Positions 1 to 6,978 of a stretch of 44,877 bases of DNA are shown here, in pieces. The stretch is from Treponema sp. (GTDB taxonomy: Bacteria > Spirochaetota > Spirochaetia > Treponematales > Treponemataceae). Location: assembly GCA_017449265.1 (NCBI GenBank), contig JAFSJW010000100.1, positions 1 to 44,877 on the forward strand. The letters run 5' to 3'. The notes beneath the pieces were generated by a model, which searched no databases, had not been told where the DNA came from, and saw nothing but the letters and a program-made list of their open reading frames with translations. Position numbers and translations under genes: made by a program. The number at the start of each line of letters is the position of its first letter. Position 1 is the first letter of the stretch.

Positions 1-1
1 C

Positions 2-493
2 CAGGAAGACCTCAAGAAATACGCTCAGGACGTCTGGACCCGCTTCCAGAATCCATTCAACCCGCACCGCTTGATTGAGATTTCTTTGAACTCTGTGGCT
101 AAATACTGGACTCGTTGTCTGCCTTCAGTTCTTCAGTCAGTCAAGAAGAACGGCTCTGTTCCAAAATTGCTCGGCTTCTCAATCGCAGCCCTCATCGCTT
201 TCTACAACGGAACCGAAATCAAAGAGAACGCAAAAGGCCAGAAATGTCTTATTTCTAAACGAGAAGAAGGCGAATACGAGAACTTGGACACTCTTCCAGT
301 CCTCGAATTCTTCGCTGCTCTCAACAAAGAGACAAAAGACGCAAAGGTTATTGCAAAGAAAGTTTTGAGCAATGTTGACTTCTGGAAGGAAGACCTCACA
401 AAAGTTAACGGCCTTGAAGCTGCAGTTGCCGGTCACCTGGCTGATATTCAGTCTAAGGGCATGAAGAAAGCTCTTGCTGATATCGTTAAATAA
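2..493 (+). CDS. uxaB: Tagaturonate reductase, C-terminal part (gene begins before the window)
   Basis: The frame is open from base 2, so the gene enters from the left; about 163 C-terminal residues are present. Tagaturonate reductase is a cytoplasmic NAD-dependent long-chain mannitol-dehydrogenase-family enzyme that interconverts tagaturonate and altronate in galacturonate breakdown. The recognisable block is NPFNPHRLIEISLNSVAKYW near the left end, matching the family's C-terminal NPF-x3-H-x4-ISLNS signature, followed by a helical tail ending ALADIVK. I prefer UxaB to mannonate (UxuB) or mannitol dehydrogenase because of that signature, but the dinucleotide-binding domain is outside the window. 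A pectate lyase and araA/araD in the same window fit a pectin diet. Its last 24 bases are repeated about 83 bp downstream. Confidence 0.8.
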   Translation, partial: QEDLKKYAQDVWTRFQNPFNPHRLIEISLNSVAKYWTRCLPSVLQSVKKNGSVPKLLGFSIAALIAFYNGTEIKENAKGQKCLISKREEGEYENLDTLPVLEFFAALNKETKDAKVIAKKVLSNVDFWKEDLTKVNGLEAAVAGHLADIQSKGMKKALADIVK

Positions 494-576
494 ATGCCGC
501 GAGAACGCATAAGCGTTCTCATTAAGCACGCTTGCGTGCGACGCATGAAAGTGCTCTCGCTGACATCGTGAAATAA
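470..576 (+). repeat. Duplicated 3' end of uxaB flanking a double-hairpin insert
   Basis: Bases 470-493, the last seven codons plus stop of uxaB (ALADIVK*), recur at 553-576. The copies differ at three positions, each the third base of a codon in the uxaB frame, so the second copy also spells ALADIVK*. Weaker similarity continues a few bases further left (GCATGAA in both). The roughly 59 bp between them hold two perfect stems: GAGAACGC/GCGTTCTC (501-508 with 513-520) and GCACGC/GCGTGC (526-531 with 534-539). The synonymous-only differences suggest the second copy evolved as coding sequence elsewhere before arriving here. Confidence 0.75.
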
Positions 577-599
577 TTCGTAATAATACAATAATTGCA

Positions 600-630
600 C
601 CCCGTAAGAATGTCTTGCGGGGATTTTTTA
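600..630 (+). terminator. Rho-independent terminator after uxaB
   Basis: A 10-bp stem (CCCCGTAAGA with TCTTGCGGGG, one G-T pair) with a 3-base loop is followed by ATTTTTTA. It lies about 100 bp after the uxaB stop and just past the duplicated uxaB tail, so it probably ends the uxaB transcript. Confidence 0.9.
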
Positions 631-789
631 TACTCTCCTCACAATCTTTAGCTCTTTTGATTCTGCCTCATATAAATAAATACTGACGGGCACCATAGGC
701 TTCATTGGTAGCAGTTTTGTTACGGGACTTGTAGAAGCAGTAAAAGGCGGATATTCATTCTAAAAGGAAAGTGTAACCAAGCACTCTGA
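631..789 (+). other. Gap between two terminators, with a possible gene remnant
   Basis: No complete gene is visible in this gap, part of a coding-poor stretch from 494 to about 958. Bases 689-763 read as a hydrophobic, glycine-rich peptide that resembles the C-terminus of a membrane protein (GTIGFIGSSFVTGLVEAV, then KGGYSF and stop). An in-frame TAA at 677-679 lies just before it, and no ATG, GTG, TTG or ribosome binding site precedes it. A CTG at 683 is the only conceivable start. It could be a decayed 3' end or a small RNA bounded by terminators; I cannot tell which. Confidence 0.3.
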
Positions 790-831
790 GCGGGGCAATG
801 AACAATCCGTTTGTTGCCCCGCTTTTTTTTT
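790..831 (+). terminator. Strong rho-independent terminator
   Basis: GCGGGGCAA (790-798) pairs perfectly with TTGCCCCGC (814-822) and is followed by eight to nine Ts. No intact gene precedes it, which supports the idea that a gene or small RNA upstream has been lost or overlooked. Confidence 0.85.
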
Positions 832-860
832 AATCACGAATAAATTTAATACTTATGGAA

Positions 861-888
861 AGACTTCTCGCTTGGGGAGTCTTTTTTG
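861..888 (+). terminator. Possible rho-independent terminator
   Basis: AGACTTC (861-867) pairs with GGAGTCT (876-882, one G-T pair) and is followed by six Ts. It is the third terminator-like hairpin within 290 bp, with no obvious gene of its own. A small ORF starting at ATG 855 runs through it. Confidence 0.5.
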
Positions 889-941
889 TTTGCGCAATAT
901 TAAGCTCGAAAAAAATTGTTATTTAGCTTTGCTCAATAAAA

Positions 942-1238
942 TTATATGTTGCAGGAGGATGTTCTATGACATAGGCAGAGGTTTAGTGAATCTGGGAAAT
1001 AAAATTCAACAAATGTTGGATTCGGATTTGGAAAAAGAAATTTGCAGATTGGCAACTGAGTCATATTCAATTCTATTAACTCAGGAAGAGCGTTTTGCTG
1101 TTTTGTCAAAATGTGGAAAAAAATGGGATTTCGCAGATGGTTATTGGCAAATTCTAGGTCTTCTCCATGAGATTTAGCCCATGCAGAAACAAGCAAGATG
1201 AAAAACAATGAGAAAAATAATCCAATTCGTTTTTTCAA
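942..1238 (-). pseudogene. Signal-peptide start of a secreted protein, remainder apparently lost
   Basis: A TTG start at 1238 is preceded at good spacing (about 8 bases) by GGAGG. The first 22 or so residues are a textbook Sec signal peptide: MKKR, then a run of Leu, Phe, Ile and Ser, ending VSAWAKS. Beyond about residue 25 the frame is low-quality sequence overlapping the plus-strand ORF at 959-1177. The likeliest reading is that the 5' end of a secreted-protein gene survives and the rest was replaced, but a short secreted peptide of up to 98 residues cannot be excluded. Confidence 0.35.
959..1177 (+). pseudogene. Small ORF of unknown function with a defective start
   Basis: This 72-residue frame has protein-like composition (DLEKEICRLATESYSI, then LTQEERFAVLSKCG and a WDFADGYWQI end), but I do not recognise the family. 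A good ribosome binding site, AGGAGG at 953-958, sits seven bases before ATG 965, yet that ATG reads ATG ACA TAG. The in-frame ATG at 959 touches the binding site and is badly spaced. One extra base after ATG 965 would link it to the long frame (M-D-I-G-R), so the start looks frameshifted. Its end overlaps a minus-strand frame starting with a signal peptide (942-1238); both cannot be fully coding. I treat it as probably decayed. Confidence 0.35.
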
Positions 1239-1299
1239 TTGAATTTCCTCCAGATTTTGAAAATCAACATAATTTCCGAATAAGTTCTATATTAACAAA

Positions 1300-1330
1300 A
1301 ATCACGCTTTCCAGCAGAGAAAGCGTGATG
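1300..1330 (-). terminator. Rho-independent terminator reading leftward
   Basis: A perfect 11-bp stem (1301-1311 with 1319-1329) has a 7-base loop. On the minus strand it is followed by TTTTTG. It lies downstream of the chemoreceptor gene, behind a second hairpin at 1361-1386. Confidence 0.8.
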
Positions 1331-1360
1331 CAATATGCGAAATAATTCTGCATGAAAAGG

Positions 1361-1386
1361 CTGGCAAAGGATAATTCCTCTGCCAG
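1361..1386 (-). terminator. Hairpin immediately after the chemoreceptor stop codon
   Basis: CTGGCAGAGGA pairs with TCCTTTGCCAG (one G-T pair, 4-base loop) on the minus strand and is followed by CCTTTTC. It starts 7 bases after the stop codon and probably acts with the stronger hairpin at 1300-1330 as a tandem terminator. Confidence 0.6.
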
Positions 1387-1392
1387 TTTGAG

Positions 1393-3486
1393 TTATACCT
1401 TGAACTGGTCAATTTGAGTTTCAATCTGATTTATTGACCGCTGCATTTTGCCTGCAATCTCAGAGAGAACCGCTCCAGTCTCATTGATTTTCTTTGCGCC
1501 GATAGACATTTCGTCCATGCTTGATTTTATTACAGTTGTAACATTCTGCAAATTGCGGACTTCATCAAGAATCTGCTTGTTGCCGATAGACATTTCCTCA
1601 GAAGCCGTCCTGACTTCAATTGTACTGTCGTTCATTGACTGCAAGGCCGAAGTAATCTGCTTTGAGCCTTCTTGCTGCTCTTCCATAGCCGCTTTCATCT
1701 GACGAACAATCTGGTCGGTCTCGCGAATCTGCTCGGTAACGGAAGTGAAGGCAGTGCTAGATTCCTGGGAGGCTTCAACAACGAGATTGATTGATTCCTT
1801 GATGCCTGAAAGCTGGTCGCCGATTGTCTTTGACTGAACGGTGGAAGTCTCCGACAGCTTACGGATTTCATCAGCGACGACGGCAAAGCCCTTTCCCGCA
1901 TCTCCCGCATGGGCAGCCTCAATTGCTGCATTCATTGCCAGAAGGTTTGTCTGGCTTGCAATTGAGGCAATGGCTGAGTTCGCTTCCTGAAGCATTTGTG
2001 ACTGCTGCTCAATTTCGTGAATTCGCTCGTTTACATGAATCTGCTTTTCGGTACCGCTCTTGGCATTTTCAGAAAGCAAGTCAAAGGAGTCTGCCATTTT
2101 ATCCATTGATTTGTTTACAGAGGCAATGTTTCCAATCATCTCTTCAACAGCCGCAGAAGCATTGCTTACGCTTTCAGACTGATTTGAAATCATTCGCTCC
2201 AAAGACTCAATATTCGATGCGATTTCATTTACGGCGCCTGCCGTCTGGGAGACGCTCTCGCCCTGGTTTGAAATCTGACTGTGAACGCTTTCGATGTTGG
2301 CGATGATTTCCGTGATTGAAGAGCTTGTGTCCTGCATACTCGCATCAAGATCGTCACCAGCCGCGGCAAGCACTTCTTTTGAATCCTTGACATCGGAAAT
2401 AATCGTTTGGAGTTTTTCCGTAAAACGGTTGAAGCCTTTTACGACACCGCCGATTTCATTGTTGATTTGTGCGGCAGAACCTGTAATGCGCTGGGTAAGA
2501 TCTGCCTTTCCGGAAGCAATTTCGTCGATTGATGCCTTGACCTGCTGCAATGGCTTTAATGAATGGAAAATTCCAGCTCCAATTCCAATGACAAGCGAAA
2601 GTCCAAGAATAATGCCCGCAATTATCAGCGTTACGGTGATTTCATTTGCCGTGGCATAAACCTGACTGTCATCAATAAGGAATGCAAAGCCCCAGTCAGC
2701 GTTTTCTACAGGCTGATAAGTGACGAATTTTTTTCCAGCATCCTTTGACTTGACCCACACTGAACCACTCTGTTTTTGAGAATGAGCCTGTGTTACCGGA
2801 TGCAAATCATCGAGAATCGTATTTTCGGTTTCTTCACTGAATTCTGGAATCGAAGTTGCAATTATCTTGCCTTCACTGTTGAAAAGAATTGCATAACCAG
2901 TTTTTCCGATGCGAATACTGCTGATGAACTGCTTTAGTTTATCAATACCAACTACGCCACTGTAGAAGCCAACAGTCCGACCGCCAACCTTAATGGCTTT
3001 TGAGACATGAATAATCGTATCTCCCGTTGATTTTGAAACCACAGGGTCATCAATATGAGTATCCCTACCTTCATTCATTACTGCGGAAAAATAATAACGG
3101 TCGGCACAGCTGGTGATTTTGTTCTGGTCACTGTAGAAGCCACCTTTCTCATCGACATAGCCGATTCGGTCAAAGTCTGGAGTCCGGGACTTTTCATGCG
3201 CCACAAGCCATGCCTGAATTTCATGCGGGTCTGCCGTCTGGGTTATATCAGCCTCAGTGTACATTCGCATTTGCTTAATGTATTCGCTCAAACGGATTGA
3301 GACAACCTCAGTGTACGCCTCAGTGATTTTTTTGCAGTTTTCCTCATAAGAAGATGCAACTGATTTTTTTGTACGCTCTTTTACAACAAAAACTTGCAAC
3401 ACGCTCAGAACGGCTACAATCACTACAGTTATGGTTACAATATAGTAAACCAGTTTTCCTTGTTGCTTTTTATTTTGCTTAGCCAT
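1393..3486 (-). CDS. Methyl-accepting chemotaxis protein with periplasmic Cache domain
   Basis: This 697-residue inner-membrane chemoreceptor passes ligand signals to CheA/CheW. Domains in order: cytoplasmic Lys-rich start; first membrane helix about 12-35; periplasmic double-Cache sensor about 40-275, with motifs such as [12 protein letters not shown] and [16 protein letters not shown]; second membrane helix about 284-307; HAMP about 308-362 ([20 protein letters not shown]); and a long coiled-coil signalling domain with the conserved hairpin tip around residues 510-548 ([19 protein letters not shown], then [10 protein letters not shown]). The sensor ligand cannot be read from sequence, though Cache domains often bind amino or organic acids. 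It appears monocistronic, with two terminator hairpins after the stop. No strong ribosome binding site precedes the ATG. Confidence 0.95.
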   Translation of the reverse strand: MAKQNKKQQGKLVYYIVTITVVIVAVLSVLQVFVVKERTKKSVASSYEENCKKITEAYTEVVSIRLSEYIKQMRMYTEADITQTADPHEIQAWLVAHEKSRTPDFDRIGYVDEKGGFYSDQNKITSCADRYYFSAVMNEGRDTHIDDPVVSKSTGDTIIHVSKAIKVGGRTVGFYSGVVGIDKLKQFISSIRIGKTGYAILFNSEGKIIATSIPEFSEETENTILDDLHPVTQAHSQKQSGSVWVKSKDAGKKFVTYQPVENADWGFAFLIDDSQVYATANEITVTLIIAGIILGLSLVIGIGAGIFHSLKPLQQVKASIDEIASGKADLTQRITGSAAQINNEIGGVVKGFNRFTEKLQTIISDVKDSKEVLAAAGDDLDASMQDTSSSITEIIANIESVHSQISNQGESVSQTAGAVNEIASNIESLERMISNQSESVSNASAAVEEMIGNIASVNKSMDKMADSFDLLSENAKSGTEKQIHVNERIHEIEQQSQMLQEANSAIASIASQTNLLAMNAAIEAAHAGDAGKGFAVVADEIRKLSETSTVQSKTIGDQLSGIKESINLVVEASQESSTAFTSVTEQIRETDQIVRQMKAAMEEQQEGSKQITSALQSMNDSTIEVRTASEEMSIGNKQILDEVRNLQNVTTVIKSSMDEMSIGAKKINETGAVLSEIAGKMQRSINQIETQIDQFKV

Positions 3487-3540
3487 AAAAGAATTCTAAC
3501 ACGAATTTACGAAATAGTGTAGTTTTATTTATTTCAGCAT

Positions 3541-3585
3541 GACAAGGGGCAGGCATCCGATCATTGAGCTTGTCGAAATGACGGC
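3541..3585. repeat. Degenerate copy of a dispersed GAGCTTGTCGAAA repeat
   Basis: ATTGAGCTTGTCGAAATG at about 3563-3580 shares its core with elements at 13747-13781 and 39988-40016. Unlike those, it is not closed into a clear hairpin. It lies in the spacer upstream of the chemoreceptor, next to a possible gene remnant. Confidence 0.5.
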
Positions 3586-3592
3586 TGTGCAT

Positions 3593-3680
3593 CTAGCTCC
3601 GCAGAAGTTCCAGCATGGCTTTTGCGGTGAGTTTATGCGCTTGAATGTGGGCTTCATACAAAATTGTATTTTCGCGGTAT
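3593..3680 (-). pseudogene. Possible 3' remnant of an unrecognised gene
   Basis: On the minus strand the bases before TAG (3593-3595) read as a plausible helical C-terminus: RENTILYEAHIQAHKLTA, then KAMLELLRS and stop. The frame stays open upward but runs into the promoter and 5' end of the antitoxin gene on the other strand, so only the last 30 or so residues could be genuine. I do not recognise it. It would fit the pattern of clipped gene ends in this region. Confidence 0.25.
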
Positions 3681-3683
3681 AAT
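3656..3683 (+). promoter_or_regulatory. Promoter with operator-like palindrome for the antitoxin gene
   Basis: A consensus -10 TATAAT lies at 3678-3683. Just upstream, at 3656-3669, ATACAA and TTGTAT form an inverted repeat around AA, overlapping the expected -35 to spacer region. Antitoxins usually repress their own operon by binding such sites. The ATG at 3692 is only 9 bases past the -10, so it cannot be the translation start. Confidence 0.55.
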
Positions 3684-3712
3684 GTAAGCAGATGAAATAT
3701 CAGGAGAATTTT

Positions 3713-3949
3713 ATGCTTGCTACTGCGAAAGGACATTACAACGGTTCCCGCATTGTTTTTGATACGCCTGTTGATTTTCAGCAGGGGCAGGAAGTCGTTG
3801 TGACATATATGGTAATCCCCCAGTCCATGGAAGAAATGGAAAGCAATGATTCCCTAGTGGATTCTCTTGTGGGGGCTATCCCGAATACTGGGAAAACCCT
3901 TGAAGAATACCGTTCGGAGAGGTTGAAGAAATATGCAAGTCCTGATTGA
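3713..3949 (+). CDS. Antitoxin of a VapBC/Phd-like pair
   Basis: A 78-residue protein with an AbrB/Phd-like beta-rich N-terminus: MLATAKGHYNGSRIVFDTPV, then QQGQEVVVTYMV. It ends in a flexible acidic/basic tail of the kind that wraps its toxin (TLEEYRSERLKKYASPD). I start it at ATG 3713 because CAGGAG lies six bases before; the upstream ATG at 3692 has no binding site and almost touches the -10 box. It overlaps the downstream PIN gene by 17 bases, which indicates translational coupling. Its normal partner would be a PIN ribonuclease, but here the partner is truncated, so this may be an orphan antitoxin that still represses. Confidence 0.7.
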   Translation: MLATAKGHYNGSRIVFDTPVDFQQGQEVVVTYMVIPQSMEEMESNDSLVDSLVGAIPNTGKTLEEYRSERLKKYASPD

Positions 3950-4199
3950 CACAAACGTTGTCCTCGATGTGCTTCTAAAACGATTTCCATTCGTTCAAGA
4001 TGCTGTTGAAGTATTGAAAGTACCTGAAACGGTTGCTCGGAAATTTGTTTCGGCATCTGCAATTACGGACATTTACTACATCGCATATCGAGAGATTCGT
4101 GACAAACAGAATGTGAAAAATTTGATAAAAACATTGCTGAAAGTTAGCAAGAAAAAACTGCTCATTCCCCCAAAAGTTCCATCAAATCCTCGGCGGTGA
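3933..4199 (+). pseudogene. VapC-like PIN-domain toxin, truncated at the 3' end
   Basis: The start MQVLIDTNVVLDVLLKRFPF carries the first PIN aspartate (D6), and SASAITDIYYIAYRE is the next conserved block. Full-length family members have about 130-140 residues, with further acidic residues near the C-terminus (typically a DFEDSV-like block and a VTRN block) that complete the Mg2+ site of the RNase. Here the protein changes after about residue 72 into a basic tail (PPKVPSNPRR) that is simply antisense to the SNF2 helicase end starting at 4162. The active site is therefore incomplete. The junction lies near 4140-4160. The gene overlaps the antitoxin by 17 bases. Confidence 0.75.
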
Positions 4200-5118
4200 G
4201 TTTTTCCGCCGAAAGGCAGTCGAAGATGCTCTTCGCGATTTCGCTTTTCTTTTGCTGGAGGGCGAGGACTTTCTCTTCGATTGTGCCCTTCGTGATGAGC
4301 CGGTAGATGAAGACCTTGCTTTTCTGCCCGATTCTGTAGATTCTGTCGGCGGCTTGGCTTTCGCTTGCAGGATTCCACCACGGGTCGTAGATGAACATGT
4401 AGTGGCACGAGACCAGGTTCAATCCCACGCCGCCGGCTTTCAGGCTGATGAGGAAAACGCCCTCGGCAGATTTTTCGAATCCGTCCACCAAATCCTGTCT
4501 GTCGTTCGTTGCGCCGTCTAGATAGAACATTTTGATTTTTTCTTCATCAAGCCATTTCTTTATGATTTTCAGCATCGAAGTGAACTGCGAGAAGATGATG
4601 ACCTTCTCCTTCTGTTCGACTAAAGCCTGTACCTTGATTTTGAGCGCGTCGAATTTCGCTGATGATTCAAGCTCAATCGGGAGCGTGCCCTTTGGAAGCC
4701 GCGACGGGTGGCAGCAGAACTGGCGGAGCTTTGTGAGGCTTTCGAGGATGAGCGCGCTCGCCATGAATGCGGAATGTCCGGACGCTCCCGAAATCTCGTC
4801 TACGATTCTTGAATGGAGGGCGCCGTAGCAGGAGGCCGTCTCGTCGTCCATTCTGCAGAAGATGACTTCTTCCGTTTTCTCTGGCAAATCCTTTAGAACA
4901 TCCTTCTTTTTCCGCTGCAGCATGAAAGGGGCGATTGCCTTTTTGATTCTGTCGAAGTCCTTTTCCTCGACCGCCCTCGTGAAAAAAGCGCGCTTGGAAA
5001 AAATCTTCGGGTTCAAAAGGCGCATGACAGACCACAATTCAAGCACATTGTTCTCGAAGGGGGTGCCGGAGAGGGCCATCTTGAAGTCCGCGTTGAGTTT
5101 TTTATCTGTACATTTTTC
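4162..5118 (-). pseudogene. SNF2-family helicase, C-terminal half only
   Basis: The frame begins inside the protein at KLNADFKMALSGTPFENN, the helicase motif III region. It continues through the complete second RecA lobe: SQFTSMLKIIKKWLDEE, then FYLDGATNDRQ, then SLKAGGVGLNLVSC, then DPWWNPASESQAADRIYRIG. It ends naturally with EDLMELLGE. The first lobe with Walker A and the DExH box is missing. The frame is open only to 5118, where an in-frame TAA sits in unrelated AT-rich sequence. Without an ATPase site it cannot remodel DNA. The 5' break lies at about 5098-5118, where the toxin island begins; at the other end the gene runs straight into the truncated PIN toxin. Its GC content is higher than that of the adjacent island. 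Confidence 0.85.
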
Positions 5119-5147
5119 TTAAAAGTTAGTTGATAATAACATGTATG

Positions 5148-5531
5148 CTATTTTAACTTATTTAAAAGTTCAGTAAATGTGTCACAAACAAATTTTTCTG
5201 CATTATGTTCAATATTATAGAGAATGATGTTGTTGTTTTTTAGGCAGAGAAAATTGTTATTTTTTGTAACAGCAAATGGGATAATTTTTTGCTTTTTCAT
5301 TTCGCTTGTCATGCATGAATAAGCAGTCAACTTTTCATCAATATTAAAAGATAACAATTGAGAAAATTCTACAAGTCTACCATCGGCAATGGAAAATTTA
5401 TTTGGTTTGGGCATTCCCTTGTTATATTTTTTTAAAATCTCTTTAAAATCGGAAGGCAATCCTATTCCAATTTTTTTTTCAATTTCCTTAAAAGAAACTT
5501 CCAAATCAATATAATTTATCCATTCTACCAT
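5148..5531 (-). CDS. SMI1/KNR4-family (SUKH) immunity protein
   Basis: A 127-residue cytoplasmic protein. The N-terminal pattern (IDLEVSFKEIEKKIGIGLPS, then DFKEILKKYNKG) is the SMI1/KNR4 signature: a helix, the I-G-x-x-LP-x-D-F/Y turn, then a Y-N-x-G segment. SUKH proteins neutralise nuclease toxins, and WHH-type HNH toxins are among their usual partners. The start at ATG 5531 has a GGAG site seven bases before and overlaps the toxin stop (5525-5527) by seven bases, so the pair is translationally coupled. AT content is high, as in the toxin. The immunity role is inferred from family and position. Confidence 0.85.
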   Translation of the reverse strand: MVEWINYIDLEVSFKEIEKKIGIGLPSDFKEILKKYNKGMPKPNKFSIADGRLVEFSQLLSFNIDEKLTAYSCMTSEMKKQKIIPFAVTKNNNFLCLKNNNIILYNIEHNAEKFVCDTFTELLNKLK

Positions 5532-6955
5532 TCGATGCTCTCCTCTGTTAATTTGCTTCCCCAAAATGAATCACCGCCTGTATGAGGAGCTAATTGATAA
5601 TGATTTTTGGGGACATAAATCAACTTCCCACTTTCAGGCAGATGATGCCACGCCCCTCCAGAATATTCTTTTAGAAATTGCTTAGCTTCATTCCGAGAAA
5701 TATTGTTCGCTTTTAAAAATGCTGAATCAAGTACATCTTTCCCTTTTTCAAACTGCAACCGCAAACAGGCTTCTTTTTTTGAAATACCAAGAATTCGTTC
5801 GACATTTGGGCTAGCTAAATCCTTTAAGTATTCATCTTGACACCACTTTTTTGTTGCTTCAGTATCTCCCCATAAATATTTTGGAGGGGAGTAGGTTTTG
5901 GATGCAATTTTTATATTTGAAAAATCCGGATTTACGATTTTGAAGAAGTTTCCATTTCCATCATCTGCTAGCATATATTTGTATGCAATATCATTTTCAT
6001 TTGTGCTTCCGACAAGGTTTTTATTTATAATCGACCTTCCATTGATTTCAGTAACTTCGCCTTTGTATTTTCCGATATTGTTTCCCTTTGAATCGTAGAC
6101 CTTTCCATTCCAAATGGATTTTATTTCTTCTCCCCTTATTTTTTCAATTTCATTTGCCATTTTGTAAACTTTGCTAGTTCCCGTCGCAAAACCTGTCAAT
6201 GAACCAACTAAGTAACCATCAGCAACGCCATTGATTGTCCCATAAGCAAGTTCATCTCCTCGCTTTCCTTGAATAAAACCAGTCCCTAACGAAATTAAGC
6301 CTCCAATCGCACCACCGGCTATGGCTTGCTCAGTTGTCGCTTTCGCTATAATCACAAAAGCTTCTCTATAAATACTTCCACCAGGAAGCATAAAAGAAAC
6401 AATCCACGTCGTTGCAATAATCGCTGTTCCGATTCCAAACTTTTTTACAGCGGCATCATAGCAAAGTTCGATTCTTCTTTCATATTCAGCTCGATTTTCA
6501 GAATACGAAAAAAAATCCGAACTTTGGTCTGACCATTGCCAGTCGGAAAAGTAGCGAGCAAATTGGTATCTTGCATTTTGATTATTTTGAATTACAAGTT
6601 TCAGCCATTTTCCATATTCATTTGTATATGCCTCAAATTCTGTGTCAAAAAAAACATCAGACACAGTATTTGATACAGCACCTGCTTTATTGGCTTCGAC
6701 AGTGACAGCATACGCTCCTATTCTTTCTGAAACTCCCTCTGTTAAGGCTTCGTTTTCAGTTAGGAATTTTTCTTCGGTTAAATGCTTGTTCTCCGTAAGA
6801 TAGGAATTTTCTGTGAGAGTTTTTTGCTCAGACAAACTTCTATTTTCAGAAAGTGTTTTCTTCTTAGTTTTAGTTCCATTGCTATAGCAGAACAACAATG
6901 CATATATGAACAAAACTGAAAAAAATAGAATTTTATATTTCGGTTTACGAATCAT
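5525..6955 (-). CDS. Polymorphic toxin with C-terminal WHH (HNH/EndoVII) nuclease domain and N-terminal hexapeptide repeats
   Basis: A 476-residue protein. Residues 9-25 form a signal or anchor helix (ILFFSVLFIYALLFC); the Cys could be a non-canonical lipobox. Residues 33-74 are seven consecutive hexapeptides of pattern x-x-L-[S/T]-E-[N/Q/E/G]. Residues about 175-265 form a glycine/alanine-rich hydrophobic region like the pre-toxin segments of delivered toxins (IAGGAIGGLISLGTGFIQG). The C-terminus holds the WHH nuclease signature: GGAWHHLPESGKLIYVPKNH, then QLAPHTGG (W436, H437, H438, H452, H458). Such domains cleave DNA or RNA of competitors. The immunity gene follows with a 7-base overlap, and a membrane protein precedes it by 23 bp. 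I see no RHS, LXG, PAAR or other named delivery domain. Confidence 0.85.
   Translation of the reverse strand: MIRKPKYKILFFSVLFIYALLFCYSNGTKTKKKTLSENRSLSEQKTLTENSYLTENKHLTEEKFLTENEALTEGVSERIGAYAVTVEANKAGAVSNTVSDVFFDTEFEAYTNEYGKWLKLVIQNNQNARYQFARYFSDWQWSDQSSDFFSYSENRAEYERRIELCYDAAVKKFGIGTAIIATTWIVSFMLPGGSIYREAFVIIAKATTEQAIAGGAIGGLISLGTGFIQGKRGDELAYGTINGVADGYLVGSLTGFATGTSKVYKMANEIEKIRGEEIKSIWNGKVYDSKGNNIGKYKGEVTEINGRSIINKNLVGSTNENDIAYKYMLADDGNGNFFKIVNPDFSNIKIASKTYSPPKYLWGDTEATKKWCQDEYLKDLASPNVERILGISKKEACLRLQFEKGKDVLDSAFLKANNISRNEAKQFLKEYSGGAWHHLPESGKLIYVPKNHYQLAPHTGGDSFWGSKLTEESIEW
6734..6859 (-). repeat. Seven hexapeptide repeats within the toxin gene
   Basis: The encoded units are KTLSEN, RSLSEQ, KTLTEN, SYLTEN, KHLTEE, KFLTEN and EALTEG. 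The invariant Leu is written with five different codons (CTT, TTG, CTC, TTA, CTA), and the Ser/Thr and Glu codons also vary, so the DNA is not a simple tandem repeat. The pattern is maintained at protein level. Confidence 0.85.
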
Positions 6956-6978
6956 TTTTTGTTGTTATTCTATTTTCC

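Noticed and set aside
3692..3712. ATG 3692 as the antitoxin start
   Set aside because: It lies nine bases after the -10 box and has no ribosome binding site, whereas ATG 3713 has CAGGAG at six bases.
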